This document shows positions 23,384-35,027 of a stretch of DNA of 64,000 nt, in pieces. Both the position numbers and the translations under genes were made by a program. How positions within the stretch are numbered: position 1 is the stretch's first letter; every line of letters begins with the position of its first letter. This DNA comes from Tolypeutes matacus. Taxonomy: Eukaryota > Chordata > Mammalia > Cingulata > Chlamyphoridae. The DNA is taken from assembly GCA_026826555.1 (NCBI GenBank), contig JAKSZT010054324.1, positions 8,007,973 to 8,071,972 on the forward strand, given 5' to 3'. Under the pieces are notes generated by a model. That model was given only the letters and a program-made list of their open reading frames with translations. It searched no databases and had not been told where the DNA came from.

Positions 23384-26300
23384 ACCAGATCATCACTTGT
23401 GATTAATTACATTTCATATAGAGATAAAACATTCTCTGTTGCTGTTATGGCTCTCCAAGTTACCCTAATCTACAGAGAAAAAAATGAAAGCATAAATAAA
23501 TAGAAATGAACAGGCCAAAAAGATATAGAGTTTGGATTTTTTTTGAAAAAAAGCATATATTGATGATATAATTGATATATACTGATGTGTGCTGATAGAG
23601 AAAGTCAAACAACATGTCGAGGGATTCTTCTGTATGGACTCCTCCCACACTGAACACTGTGCAGCAAATCATTTTTCTAAAATTAATCTGATGATGTGGT
23701 TTAGACATACCCTACTTTGTCAACATCTGGCCCTTTTAGGGGGGCAAATATTAAGCTTAATTTTTTTATCAAGAAAATGAGAGGCCCTCCTAAGATTACA
23801 GAAATAGACAAGGATATTTGCACCTCTTGAAAATCTTGTCTGGGGTTTCACTCTTGCCTCTCATCCTACCTCTCACTCAGAGACTGTTATTTTCTAAAGT
23901 GTCAAACTTCTGTTCATATTTCTCTGAAGAGATTATTATGTTCAAATACACACACCTAATTAATGGAAGGTGAAGTAAACACTCTTCAAGGTGTCTTAGC
24001 CCTATGATGGGGTAAGCTGCCTGCTAGGGTAGTGTGTGATTGAAGGCACAACTAAGCAGAGCACCTCAGAGAAACGTGTGCTCGGCTGTGTTAAACAGTG
24101 AAGGACATACTAAAGGAATTGAATTTCTAGCCATCTGCGGATTAGAACATTAGTCAGAGAGGCAGCTAGCTGGGCACTGGCATTGCATATTTAATGTATT
24201 CACTTTACCACCAAATATCTTAAATATTCTTTCTTACTTTGCTTTGCATTTTCATAATTGGGTTGAAGTAAGATGACAGCAAAATGCTATTAGGTTAAGT
24301 CACTGTGTCCTAGTCTTTTCTGTGTCATTGCAAACACAGAAGTACTTAAAATAGCATGCATTGTTCCAGCAGTCACTCATGAAGCAAGTTTGGATGGCAC
24401 TGAAAGGGTTCATCACTTGCAAAATGAAGTTCCCAAAATATGTAAAGATGTGTGCCTGCATCGGCACATGGCTGCCCGTGTCTTTCTGATGGTAAACCTG
24501 AGCCCAACTGCCCACAACTTGGGCTGAACACAGTGCTGCTCCTCGGGCACCTGGAACACAACCTGCTTTAGCAAACTCTTGGCTGCCCTGATTAATGGAA
24601 GGTGGTTCACCTTCTGTTGAGGGTTGTTGAAGTAGGGTCATGCTGTGTGCACCTTAAAGCACAGTGAATGCTGAACCTTGCTTATTATGCTTACTGCCTT
24701 TGAGGACTGCAGGGTGCTCCATCGTTCCACATTCCAAGAATTCCTTAATGAGACTCCTTGTTAACAGGTGTTTATCGACCTAGAATTTCTGTGACCCAGT
24801 AGTCCCCATCCAGCTGTCCCTAAGATGCACTGGATCAATTTCATGTGCCTCACCTTTAAACCATCTGCAGTGCACTAATATGAATATGGGCCACTTGTAT
24901 CAAACATCTGCTCTGCATCCTGCTAATGCCTCCATAACAATGGAGCATTAGTAAGTAAAATCAGTTCTCATCTATTCTGTGCCATAACGAATCCCTTATA
25001 CTAAATGTGCTGTGTGGGACAAGAGCAATTGCAGCTGCAAAGCTGCACAACATGAAACAGGTTCAGGTGAAGGAATATTTTATGATTGCTTCTATTATAT
25101 TATAGTAGGCAGTATGTCAACAGAACCTGACAAGGTTAGGAATAATCTTGCAATTTACACTCCAGAACTCACAAAAGCATTCTGAGGTTGAGAGTTCATT
25201 GGAACAGAGAAATAGTTTCACTTATAGTGACCTGAGTTAGAGGGTTATGAATCACTATAGAAGTTAGCAGATTATTTTCCAGAACATGTCAGTTCGCTCA
25301 GATAACATTTACTAATGCCATTTTCCTAATTATAGGAATTAGATATCACTCGTAATCTGACCACCCAGAATCAACTAAGATAAATATATTGAGCACATCT
25401 TTCTAGTCATTTTTCCATGTACATACATGCATAAAAATTTTAAGTTTAGCATATATTGTTTTGTAAGGCATTGCTTCAATCCAATACATGTTATGAATAT
25501 TTCCCCTCCTTATTTCTTTTAAAATACCAGACAGACCCCATTTAAATATAGGCTGTAGTTATCTTCTGCTATCACACTCCCTTTATTTTTCCCTTTCTAT
25601 CCTTCATACCAGACGGCCACCCCAGCACATGGATACTCAGGTATTACGTGCATTTTATTTCTCCAAAAGAGAAACAACTTCCCAAACTGCCTAAGGTAAA
25701 GAAAGGGCAACTTCAGAACTTCTGGTAAAAATGATTTGTGTTTATTAATCCTCTAGATGAGATAAGAATGTTTGATAGGTCATGGTAATCGACACAATGC
25801 TTATCACTGGGACTCCGAAATCATTGATGATCAGTGCTCTTCACTATGGCAGCATACTGGGGAGATAAAAGGATACGTAAGGAAGATATCTGTTCTTTAG
25901 TTGAAGTATGGAGAAATGACAAAAATTATTATGGAACATGTGGGAAGGAAATGAGAGTAACTTCAGCTGAGAAATCACACATTTATAAGAAACAAATGGC
26001 AGTTCCTTGCAAAACTTTCAATAATGCATGTAAATGGTGGTCTATAAGGCCAAGAGCAACCCTAACATATTTTAATTATTTGTGATTTGTTTATTAACAG
26101 ACTACTTTCTGAATTTTATTTCAAATATTAAAATGAATTTGCTTTTCTCAATTTACATAAAATGACATCGAAGGTGAGCAGTTTTCAAAATGTGCTGGGA
26201 GAATGGGTGAAAGAAAACCATGCTAAAATTTTAAAACACCCCAGAATGAGGTATTCAGTGGAATTTCTTCTTAGCAATGTATCTTCTTAGTAGTAGATAA

Positions 26301-27496
26301 CAATAGCAGCAGGCACATTAAAGAGTCTGTTCCAAAGAGCAGGGTCTGTCTCCCATGCAGGTTTATGCTATGAAAAATTAGTTAAGAGAATGAATGTTGA
26401 AGGAAATATGGAAAGAAAAATTAACCGTTTACAGACCACAGCTAGTGGGGAATCCCAAGTCAGGAAATGAGGCTTCTGAGAGGCCATGTCAAGCCAGAGT
26501 TTGCATCCTCAAAAGTTTAAATTCAGGAAATAGAATCCCAGGAAATTAAACAACTCTTCCAAGGTCACTCAACTAATGACGAACCCAGAACCAGAATTCA
26601 AGTCTCCAGACACCTGAGTTCAGTTTTCTTTCCATTCCACACTGTGACAACCGTAATGATCCATATTTGCAAGCATGACAGTTTTCATTTGTAAGAATTC
26701 GAGTCTACATTTACGAAATACACCTAATCCTTAAATCAAAATAGAAAGAAAATCTAAAAATAAAACCCTCTTTCCTTTCCCTCCCCCCTTCCTTCCTGTC
26801 TTCTTTTTCTCTTTTGTCCTTATTTTTCACTCTAGAGACACTTATAGAGAATGTTAGCTTCTAAGGAAAAAATAATACCTCCAAATCTCTTGGCGAATAT
26901 TCATTTAAATTCTTCATCAATTAATTTGGTTTCATAAGCACTCCAGAAGGAACACAAAATAGCACCTGTATTTAGAATTGATTTTTTTCCCTGCAGTGCC
27001 TTGGCAGGGAGGTAGAAGTTGAAAGAGTAGGACTATTTGGTAAAACTCTTTGCCCTTTCCTTTTTGTAAATGTTGTCTTTTTTGTAAATGTCAAGTCCAA
27101 ATTATAGGTAAGTATTGGCAGACTTGCACAGGCTATCTGAGACCCATTACAGCCTCTGGCATTTGTGCCGCTAAATTTGTAATGAGTTGCAGGTGTTTGT
27201 GATTGAATTTTGTGTTGCCTTTGTGATTGGCTCACTGCTTCACAGTCTATTAAGACTATGCTTTTTCATGTGGATGTTAAAATGTAGTGGTGCAAAAACC
27301 CCAGTTAAAAGATAAGGCAGATGGTAAAAGTTTTAACATAGAAAGAAAGGTCTGTGTGTTCAAACCATTGTCAATTTTTGCACTAATCTGTGTGGGCAGT
27401 CCCCAGTTCAGGAAGATATCTCAAATATAACGGCATTGGTTTGATGTACTTCATTGATGACTGAAGTTGTAAGATGACATTTAGAACATCTTCTAT
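23384..27496. other. Unique non-coding DNA
   Basis: No gene recognised. A MIR relic lies at about 26555-26645 (+). 24300-24650 is GC-richer and holds a 113-codon minus-strand open frame from 24641 (MTLLQQPSTEGEPPSI...). It has no recognised domain and could be a decayed exon, a processed pseudogene or chance. The rest is AT-rich and featureless. Confidence 0.45.
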
Positions 27497-27702
27497 TCTA
27501 GCCGTTCTCAAAACTTAGCACGAATAGGGATTGCCAGAGATCCTTGTTTAAAAAGGCAATCCCTGCTGCCCCTCCTTTCTCCAAAATTCAGGCTCAGTAG
27601 GTGTGGGGTAGAGGCCAAAAATCTGCATTTTAAAATGCAATCTTCCACATAATTCCTAAACCAGTGCTTTATGGACCACTCTTTGAAAAGCACTCTATTA
27701 AT
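27497..27702 (+). mobile_element. MER20-like hAT DNA transposon relic
   Basis: It starts with 'gccgttctcaaaacttagca', has 'ggctcagtaggtgtggggta' and 'aaaaatctgcatttt' in the middle, and ends 'gaccactctttgaaaagcac'. This is the MER20 order, and MER20 is a non-autonomous hAT-Charlie element of about 220 bp shared by placental mammals. The ends are eroded terminal inverted repeats (tctcaaaac and tttgaaaag). Confidence 0.8.
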
Positions 27703-27907
27703 ATCTGGTTCCCTTCTTTTGTTTTATAAGTGAGGGATGAGGACCAGAGACCATAAAAATGTGATGTCCTGTTTCCTAATGATGTTATGGAAGAGACAAG
27801 CCTAGACTCTGATAGCCTCATTTCTACTGCACTGTTATTGTTATTGTTGCTTTTCTACTACTTTAGATTATCAACAGTCTAGATTTGAGAGTGTGGAGGT
27901 TAGTCAA

Positions 27908-28359
27908 TGAATTAGTCAGGGTTCTCTCAGGAAAAACAATCAACAGGAGATATCTGTCAATAATATGAGATTTTATAAGAGTCTCTCATGTGACCGTGGG
28001 GATGCACAAGTCCAGGTTCTGCAGGCAGGCTGCAAACCAGGGGCTCTGATGAAAGTCCGATGAAAGGTCCTTGATGAGTTTCTGGGAGAAGTTGGCTGTC
28101 CAAAGATGAGCTGGGAAATTCTCCCTGAATGCTGAAATCACTTCCCCTTTTAAGGCATTCAACTGATTGGATAAAAGTGTCACCCATTGCTGATGCAATC
28201 TCTCTGATTGAAGCAGATGTAATCAGCCATCCATGCAGTAAACTCACTGGTGATCGAAATCCATAAATGCTCTTGTATTATAATTAGCCCAGTGCTTGCT
28301 GGACCTAACACCTGGACACAATTTTCTGGCCCAGTTGACACATTAGCCTAACCATCACA
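27908..28359 (-). mobile_element. ERVL 3' LTR
   Basis: 452-bp LTR, TG...CA on the minus strand: it starts TGTGATGGTTAGG (complement of 28359) and ends ...CCCTGACTAATTCA at 27908. The style resembles MLT2-type ERVL LTRs, with TGGCCAG and CAGCAAGCACTGG near the start and GAGAACCCTGACTAAT at the end. A purine-rich AAGGGGTGGA tract (complement of about 28362-28371) abuts it as the polypurine primer. Confidence 0.92.
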
Positions 28360-28690
28360 GTCCACCCCTTGTCAACTCAGCAACTATACATATTACCCTC
28401 AACCATGCTTAGTCTCTAAGTAAAAACAATAATAGGCAAGCATACACATATATTTCCACCTAACAATGTTCAACTCTCCTGCGTACAACCGGAAATGCAT
28501 TAATTCCCCACAGAATAGGGTGCAAGTCCTTGGGTAATATTCACTCTTAAACTTGACATCCTTAAATATTATGATGTGAAATTAATACAACTTTTCATAT
28601 GATAGGTGAAAAGGTTGGGGAAGAAAACAAAGAAATTCATTTTGTGTACTTATACAATCATGCTCATAACAAAACAAGGAAGAAGGGTTC
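28360..28690 (-). other. ERVL 3' non-coding segment and polypurine tract
   Basis: This lies between the dUTPase and the 3' LTR. It has the polypurine tract at the LTR edge and no env-like frame. In other retroviruses env would lie here. Confidence 0.6.
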
Positions 28691-29090
28691 ATGACTATTA
28701 CAGTCCTCGTTTCTGTAACTGGTCACATGGTCGAAGTTCATATTTATCACTACCTTCTTCCACTACCCATCCCATGTTCCCATTACCTTCAGCAAGCACT
28801 TCAGCTGGCCCTGGTTCTTTGCCTGGTGGGTTGACCCAAACTTTCATTCCCAAAGATTCTGGGCCATTGTTAGTCCTGCTTGAATTGGTTTGTTGCAATT
28901 TTCCATTGACTTTAATCACAGGGCATGGCAGTACTAGGAGACTCCCTAAAGGATCTTCTGCATTCCAGGCAAACTCTTCTTTACCCCCATTATGTAGATG
29001 TAGTCCTATTTCCCCTTGATAGTCAGGATCAATCACCCCAGCCAATACAGTAATTCCCTTCTTTGCCTGTTGATTCACAGGTAAGAGGAG
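28691..29090 (-). pseudogene. ERVL dUTPase domain
   Basis: The minus-strand frame from 29078 to 28698 (126 codons) carries the trimeric dUTPase motif GVIDPDYQGEIG, followed by beta-strand-like text. dUTPase hydrolyses dUTP and limits uracil incorporation during reverse transcription. In ERVL it is encoded after integrase at the 3' end of pol, exactly as here. Upstream motifs I and II should lie at about 29080-29300. The final glycine-rich motif V is not clearly readable. It is one of the longer frames left open in this provirus. Confidence 0.8.
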
Positions 29091-29965
29091 CCCAAAGTGG
29101 CCAAGTGGCAGTCTTAACTACCAGTTTAATGGAATCATTGCTGTGTTCCCTGGTGGCAGCACTCCTTCTGTTGGGACTAAAACCTGTAGACCAGCAGAGC
29201 TTAAGGTTGCAGGGACAGGAAGCAAAAATTTTTCTAGTGGGTCGCTAGGGGTAATAGTGAATGGTGCCACTCTCATTTCCACCCCTTTCCTGGACCCATG
29301 AATCCTGGTTATGGGAGAAACAGCACAGTAGAGAGGATGCTGATTTAGAGCATACACAGCCTCCTGGAGAACATTGCCCCAGCCCTGCAAGGTATTGTCA
29401 CCTAGCTGGTGCTGTAAATGAGTCTTCAAAAGGCCATTCCACCATTCTATTAATCCACCTGCTTCAGGGTGATGGGGAATATGGTAAGACTAGTGAATTC
29501 TGTGGGAATGTGCCCATTCCTGCACATTATTTGCTGTGTAATGGATTCCTTGATCAGAAGCAATGCTGTGTGGAATGCTGTGGCGGTAGATAAGACATTC
29601 GGTAAGTCCATGAATGATAGTTTTGGAAGAAGCATTACGTGGTGGAAATTCAAACCCATATCCAGAGTCTATTCCAGTTTAAACAAATCACTGCCCCTTC
29701 CATGGTGGAAGTGGCCCAATGTAGTCAACCTGCCACCAGGTAGCAGGCTGGTCACCTTGAGGAATGGTGCCATATCAGGGGTTGAGTTTGGGTCTCTGCT
29801 GCTGGCAGATTGGGCTTCAGCAGTGGCTGTAGCCAAGTCAGCCTTGGTAAGGGCAAGTCCATGTTGCTGAGCCCATGCATAACCTCCATCCCTACCTCCA
29901 TGGCCACTTTGTTCATGAGCCCATTGGGCAATGACAGGAGTGGCTGGGGAAAGAGGCTGAGCATT
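29091..29965 (-). pseudogene. ERVL integrase
   Basis: The integrase inserts viral DNA into the host genome. The N-terminal zinc-binding region is readable near 29880-29960 (HEQSGHGGRDGGYAWAQQHG), but the second half of the usual HHCC motif is degraded. The catalytic core lies at about 29430-29760 in shifted frames, and the C-terminal part (about 29118-29429) is open in one frame. At least two frameshifts separate the pieces. The order after RNase H and before dUTPase fixes the identity. Confidence 0.75.
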
Positions 29966-30690
29966 AGCCACAAGGCGGGTCATCTTATCCACTTGATTAT
30001 TAAACTCTTCCTCTGCTGAAGTCACCCTCTGGTGAGCATTCACGTGGGACACAAATATGTTCATGTTTTTTGCCCACTTAGAAAGGTCTATCCACATACC
30101 TCTTCCCCAGACCTCCTTGTCACCAATTTTCCAATCATGTTCCTTCCAAGTCCCTGACCATTGAGCCAAACCATTGGCAGCAGCCCATGAATCAGTGTAC
30201 AAAAGCACCTCTGGTCATTTCTTCTTCCAAGCAAAATGAACAACTAGGAGCACTGCTCGAAGTTCTGCCCACTGGGAGGATTTGCTTTCGCCACTGTCCT
30301 TCAAGGATGTCCCAGAAAAGGGCTGCAGTGCCACAGCTGTCCACTTTCAGGTAGTACCTGCATATCATGCAGAACCATCTGTAAACCAAGCCTGAGTTTT
30401 ATCATCCTCAGTCAACTGATTGTAAGGGACTCCCCAAGAGGCCAAAGCTGTGGGCTGGGAAAGATAAGGTAACATGGCAGGGGTGGTGACCATGGGCATT
30501 TGGGCTACTTCCTCATGTAACTTACTTGTGCCTTCAGGACCTACTTGAGCCCTATCTCGTATATACCACTTCCACTTTATTATGGAGTGCTGCTGTGCAC
30601 GCCCAACTTTATGGTTTGGTGGGTCAGACAATACCCAGCTCATGATAGGCAACTCAGGTTTCATGGTAACTTCATGGCCCATGGATAAGC
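29966..30690 (-). pseudogene. ERVL connection domain and RNase H
   Basis: RNase H removes RNA from the RNA-DNA hybrid during replication. The first catalytic block, AWFTDGSA, is readable near 30370-30395. A later YTDSWAAANGLAQW segment lies at about 30150-30200 and an HVNAHQR segment at about 30020-30045. The tether before it (30400-30690) is open in one frame. A frameshift near 30210-30390 breaks the domain. Confidence 0.8.
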
Positions 30691-31249
30691 ATCTCTACTA
30701 AGGCCAAGTAACAAGCCAAAAGCTGCTTCTCAAAAGGGGAGTAGTTATGTGCAGAGGATGGCAAGGCTTTGCTCCAAAATCCCAAGGGTCTGAGATTCCC
30801 TATAGGAGCCTGCCAAAGGCTCCAGACAGCATCTCTATTTGCCACTGAAACTTCCAGCACCACTGGATCTGCTGGATCATATGGTCCAAGTGGTAGTGCA
30901 GCTTGCACAGCAGCCTGAACCTGTCACAGGGCCTCCCCTTGTTCCGGTCCCCAATCAAAACTAGCAACTTTTCTGGTCACTCGGTAAATGGGCTGGAGTA
31001 GCACACCCAAATGAGGAATGTGTTGTCTTCAAAATCCAAAGAGGCCAATTAAGTATTGTGCCTCTTTTTTGGTTGTAGGAGGGCCCAGGTGCAACAGCTT
31101 ATCCTTTACTTTAGAAGGGATATCTCAACAGGCTCCACACCACTGGAAACCTAGAAATTTCACTGAGGTGAGAGGACACTGTATTTTTGTTGGATTTATC
31201 TCCCATCTTCTCTCACGCAAATGCCTTACTAATAAATCAAGAGTCTTTG
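30691..31249 (-). pseudogene. ERVL reverse transcriptase, thumb region
   Basis: This continues the polymerase downstream of the open RT frame. A frame at 30672-30908 reads into the RT-RNase H tether (LRPLGFWSKALPSSAHNYSP). Stops at about 31050-31130 separate it from the palm domain. Confidence 0.75.
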
Positions 31250-32083
31250 CTAATTCTTGCTCATAGGTCCTATCAACATGATATCATCAATATAATGGAC
31301 CAGTGTGATCTTTCGTGGGAAGGAGAGACAATCAAGGTTCCTATGGAAAATATTATGATATAGGGCTGGAGAGTTGATACACCCCTGAGGCAGGACAGTG
31401 AAGGTATACTGCTGGCCTTGCCATCTGAAAGAAAACTTTCTGGTGGTCCTTACTAATGGCAATTGAGAAAAAGCATTTTCCAGATTAACAGCTGCATACC
31501 AGGTACCAGGGGAAGTGTTGATTTGCTCAAGCAATGATACCACATCTGGGACAGCAGCTCCAATTGTAGTCACCACCTGGTTAAGTTTACAATAATCTAC
31601 TGTCACCCTCCAAGATCCACCTGTTTTCTGCACAGGGCAAATAGGAGAGTTGAATAGGGATGTGGTGGGAATCACCACCCCTGCATCCTTCAAATCCTTG
31701 ATGGTGGCCCTAATCTCTGCAATCCCTCCAGGAATCCCGTATTGCCTTTGATTTACTATTTTGCTAGGCAGGGGCAGTTCTAGAGGCTTCCACTTGGCCT
31801 TTCCAACCATAATAGCCCTCACTCCACAGGTCAGGGATCCAATGTGGGGATTCTGCAAGTTACTGAGTATGTCTATTCCAATTATGCATTCTGGAACTGG
31901 GGAAATAACCACAGAATGGGTCCAGGGACCCACTGGACCCACTGTGAGATGGACCTGAGCTAAAAATCCATCAGTCACCTGACCTCCATAAGCCCATACC
32001 CTGACTGGTGGACCACAGTGACGTTTTGTGTCTCCTGGAATTAATGTGACTTCTGAGCCAGTGTCTAATAATCCCTGAAATGT
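31250..32083 (-). pseudogene. ERVL protease and RT palm, open frame
   Basis: The longest open retroviral frame in the window, about 277 codons from just after a TAG (complement of 32084-32086). It begins with the aspartic protease active site LLDTGSEVTLIP (about 32040-32075). It passes GIDILSN in the protease flap and C-terminal region, then enters RT with VTVDYCKLNQV, LPQG (near 31385) and the catalytic YIDD (complement of 31283-31294). The metal-binding aspartates of YIDD are retained. It lacks the rest of pol and an upstream gag-pro link in frame, so it is a relic even though the motifs look intact. Confidence 0.9.
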
Positions 32084-32089
32084 CTAATC

Positions 32090-34203
32090 GTTTCCTTTTC
32101 CCCAATGCACAGTCACTCTGGCAAAAGGCCATAGGTCTCCCTGGGGAAAGGAGGGAGGAAGATTAACATTCTAAATTTTTAGCAGTTTAACAGGATCCTT
32201 CCCCAAGGGGACCTGGCCTTCTCCTCATTCAAGGGGCTCTGGGTCTGTAAACTGTCTCAAGTCTGGGAATTGATTAAGGGGCCATGATTCTCTGTGTCTG
32301 TAATTTGAGTTAGGGTTTTGTTCACTTGACCTAGAACTCTTCTGTTTATACAGATCCAGAAGAAATTTAGTAGACTGTCCATGTATTTCACTCTATTAGC
32401 CAACTCAATAACTCCATGGGACTCAGACTATTCTTTGTGCTGCTTTGAATCTGCCTTTCATTGTGGTAGCCACGCCCACCTTGCCTTTGGTGATTAACTG
32501 CAGATACTTGACTTTTACCAGACCAGGATCTGATAATCCCCATAATATTTAAGGATTCCAATTCCATTACAGCCCTCCCTACAGTAATATCTGGACTGCA
32601 GAGAAGAGCAGCCACAGAGCTCTTCAGAGAAGTTGGAGTTAGTCTTACAAATTTATCCCTCACAGTCCTGGTTAAACTTGTGTCCTCTGGACATTCCTGG
32701 GGTGGGTGGGCAGGTCTCAAATGGTAAATCCATTCTAGCATTCCAATCTCTAAGCCTTTGAATCCCCTCATCTACTGTGTACAAGGGCAAATCGGGCATC
32801 TTAACATCAGACATGCTAGGCCATCGTTTGGTACATGCTTCAGTCAGCCACCCAAACAAACTGTTGGAGCCCTTTCTAACCCCTCAAGCTACAGCGTTGA
32901 ATCCAGAATTTCTACTTAGTGGGTCCATATCAATAAATTCAGCCTGATCCAACTTTATATTCCTTCCACCATTATCCCATACCCTTAGTATCCATTCCCA
33001 CACATATTCCCCTGATTTCTGTCTATATAAGTTGGAAAACTCATGCAGTTCTTTCAGAGCATAGCATACTTTCTCATGGGTCACACTTTGTATTTCACCT
33101 TTGTGGGCTTGCTGTGATTTTAGTCTAGTAATAGGTCTGGAAGAGAAGAGGGGTTGGAGGTGTGGGTAAGGGGAAGGATTAGAGATGTCTTGCAGGCTAC
33201 TGACCTCAGGGCATTCTTTTGCATTTTCTTCCAGTGAGACAGGATTAATCTCTTCAGGCAGGAATGCAGATTCCTCTGGGCAGACTGGAGGTTGGGCAGT
33301 TGGGCAGTGCATGCTGGCATTTGGCTGGTACCTGCCTCAGGGCTGGGAAGAAGTCCAGACTCTCTGGGGCAGGGTGGAGTCTGGGCAGTGCATGCTGGAG
33401 TTAGGCTGGTACCTGCCTCAGGGCTGGGAGGAGGTCCAGACTCCCTGGGGCAGGCCAGAGGTTGGGCAGTGCAGGCTTCAGTTTGACTGGTGCCCACCTC
33501 AGGGCTGGAAGGAGGTCCAGACTCCCTGGGGCAGGCTGGAGGCTGGATGATACATGGTTGACAAGGTGTGGTCTCTACAGGGCAGGCCATCACAGGTTTA
33601 TCTGGTAAAGTCTCAGCAGAATTTAGAGTTCCAATGTCCCCACCAATATTATCATCATCCCATATGTCTCCATCCCAATCCTCGGGGTTCCACTCCTTTC
33701 CAATCAATGCCTTCACTTTAATTGCAGAAACCCTTCGAGGTTGAGATTTTAGTTTCCTCTGTAAATCTGCTACTTGTACAATGAGAGCTTGGATTTGATT
33801 CTCAGATATCTCATGTCTGTGGCTACAGGAGAAAAGATTTTCTTTGAAGACACACGTAGAAACTTTCATATCATTCATGCAGCATTTAAATTTCAAATTT
33901 GAGGACTTTAGCTCATCTCTTTCTTTTGTAACTATATCCAGAGTATCTAGGAGGAGCCAGCCAACATCATTATACTTTTTGACTCTACAAAATTCTGTTA
34001 AGGTGTTGAAAACACTCTCACCCAGATCTTGCTTCTTATAAGCGTGGAAATAGGGGAATCCATTGATGCTATTTTGCATATCTCTATTGCCAGCTCACGC
34101 CATGGACTGTTAGCAACCTCTTCATTATTGGAAAGGAAGTCATTAGTACCCTTGAGTCCAATTAGAGAGCCAAGTACAAAACTCTCAGAACCACCTCAGA
34201 CAT
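32090..34203 (-). pseudogene. ERVL gag
   Basis: Gag forms the viral core. A possible start is the ATG complementary to 34201-34203, soon followed by stops. The main open pieces are 34079-33120 (319 codons; an N-terminal helical region with heptad-like DLQRKLKSQP text, an acidic DWDGDIWDDDNIG patch, then a proline-rich repeat), 33312-32884, 32859-32653 and 32771-32388. The third and fourth pieces overlap in different frames. The capsid-like part lies at about 32400-33080. No typical CCHC zinc knuckle is readable. At least three frameshifts separate the pieces. Confidence 0.8.
33300..33560 (-). repeat. In-frame 81-bp tandem repeat in gag
   Basis: Three to four units of about 81 bp (27 codons) each encode a variant of ACTAQ-(n)-CPRESGPPPSPEAGTS. 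Unit landmarks gggcagtgca are at about 33300, 33380 and 33461. The period is a multiple of three and the gag frame stays open through the array. Confidence 0.85.
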
Positions 34204-34229
34204 CCCAAGTTTAAGATTCTGTTCCTCAA

Positions 34230-34247
34230 GAACCACTCCCAGTACCA
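34230..34247 (-). promoter_or_regulatory. ERVL primer-binding site (tRNA-Leu-like)
   Basis: TGGTACTGGGAGTGGTTC on the minus strand lies two bases after the 5' LTR end. It resembles the complement of the 3' end of tRNA-Leu(UAA), as recalled, with a few mismatches. ERVL elements are named for a leucine primer, so the match fits the family. Confidence 0.75.
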
Positions 34248-34249
34248 GC

Positions 34250-34699
34250 TGTATTAGTCAGGGTTCTCTCGGTAAACAGAATCAACAGGAGAAATCTGTC
34301 AATAATATGAGATTTTATGAGTCTCTCACGTGACCGTGGGGATGTACAAGTCCAGGTTCTGCAGGCAGGCTGCAAGCCAGGGGCTCTGATGAAAGTCCGA
34401 TGAAAGGTCCTTGATGAGTTTCTGGGAGAAGTTGGCTGTCCAAAGACGAGCTGGGAAATTCTCCCTGAATGTTGAAATCACTTCCCCTTTTAAGGCATTC
34501 AACTGATTGGATAAAAGCATCACCCATTGCTGATGCAATCTCTCTGATTGATTCAGATGTAATCAGCCATCTACACAGTAAACTCACTGGTGATCGAAAT
34601 CCATAAATGCTCTTGTATTACAATTAGCCCAGTGCTTGCTGGACCAAACATCTGGACACAATTTTCTGGCCCCATTGACACATTAACCTAACCATCACA
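34250..34699 (-). mobile_element. ERVL 5' LTR
   Basis: 450-bp partner of the 3' LTR. It begins TGTGATGGTTAGG (complement of 34699) and ends ...CTGACTAATACA at 34250. A two-base deletion relative to the 3' LTR near 34318 (ttatgagtctc versus ttataagagtctc) and scattered substitutions distinguish the pair. It would have driven proviral transcription leftwards. Confidence 0.92.
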
Positions 34700-34704
34700 G
34701 TCAA

Positions 34705-35027
34705 TCAATTATTCTGTTTCATTCAGAGGTGGCATATACTATACCTGGTCAATCACGTCTTTTATATCCTAAAATATACATTAACATATTTTATAGATTT
34801 ATGTGTGTGTGCATGTACAGGTTTATATGTAGTGTGTAGAGTATACAAGGAAAATACGACAATAGTATAGAGTAGCTAATGCAAAGTTTGATCTAGAAAA
34901 GATATCAAGTGTCATATGCTATTATGTATACATTTTTCTGCACATATTTTATGCATCTCAATATCTTACAGGATGTTATGCTATCTCAGGATCAACATTA
35001 ACAAAAATCACACTAGTAGCAACTACT
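34705..35027. other. Non-coding spacer
   Basis: AT-rich sequence with a short degenerate (TG)n run near 34800-34845. Nothing else is recognised. Confidence 0.5.

Larger units (their letters stand above)
27903..34704 (-). mobile_element. ERVL provirus, structurally complete, env-less
   Basis: A 6.8-kb minus-strand provirus. Two LTRs (27908-28359 and 34250-34699) bound 5.9 kb of internal sequence in the order primer site, gag, protease, RT, RNase H, integrase, dUTPase, polypurine tract. GTCAA at 27903-27907 and 34700-34704 is a 5-bp target duplication, as expected for ERVL integrase. No env is present, and a dUTPase follows integrase; both are hallmarks of ERVL. By eye the LTRs differ at about 25 of 450 positions plus one small indel. 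All genes are broken by stops and frameshifts. Confidence 0.95.

Noticed and set aside
28360..28690. env gene in the ERVL provirus
   Set aside because: Only about 330 bp lies between the dUTPase and the 3' LTR, and no envelope-like frame, signal peptide or transmembrane stretch is seen.
28606..29019. 137-codon plus-strand frame
   Set aside because: Shadow of the ERVL dUTPase on the opposite strand.
29469..29870. 133-codon plus-strand frame
   Set aside because: Shadow of ERVL integrase and RNase H.
33185..33550. Plus-strand 121-codon repetitive protein
   Set aside because: Antisense of the gag tandem repeat; the repetition is inherited from the coding strand.
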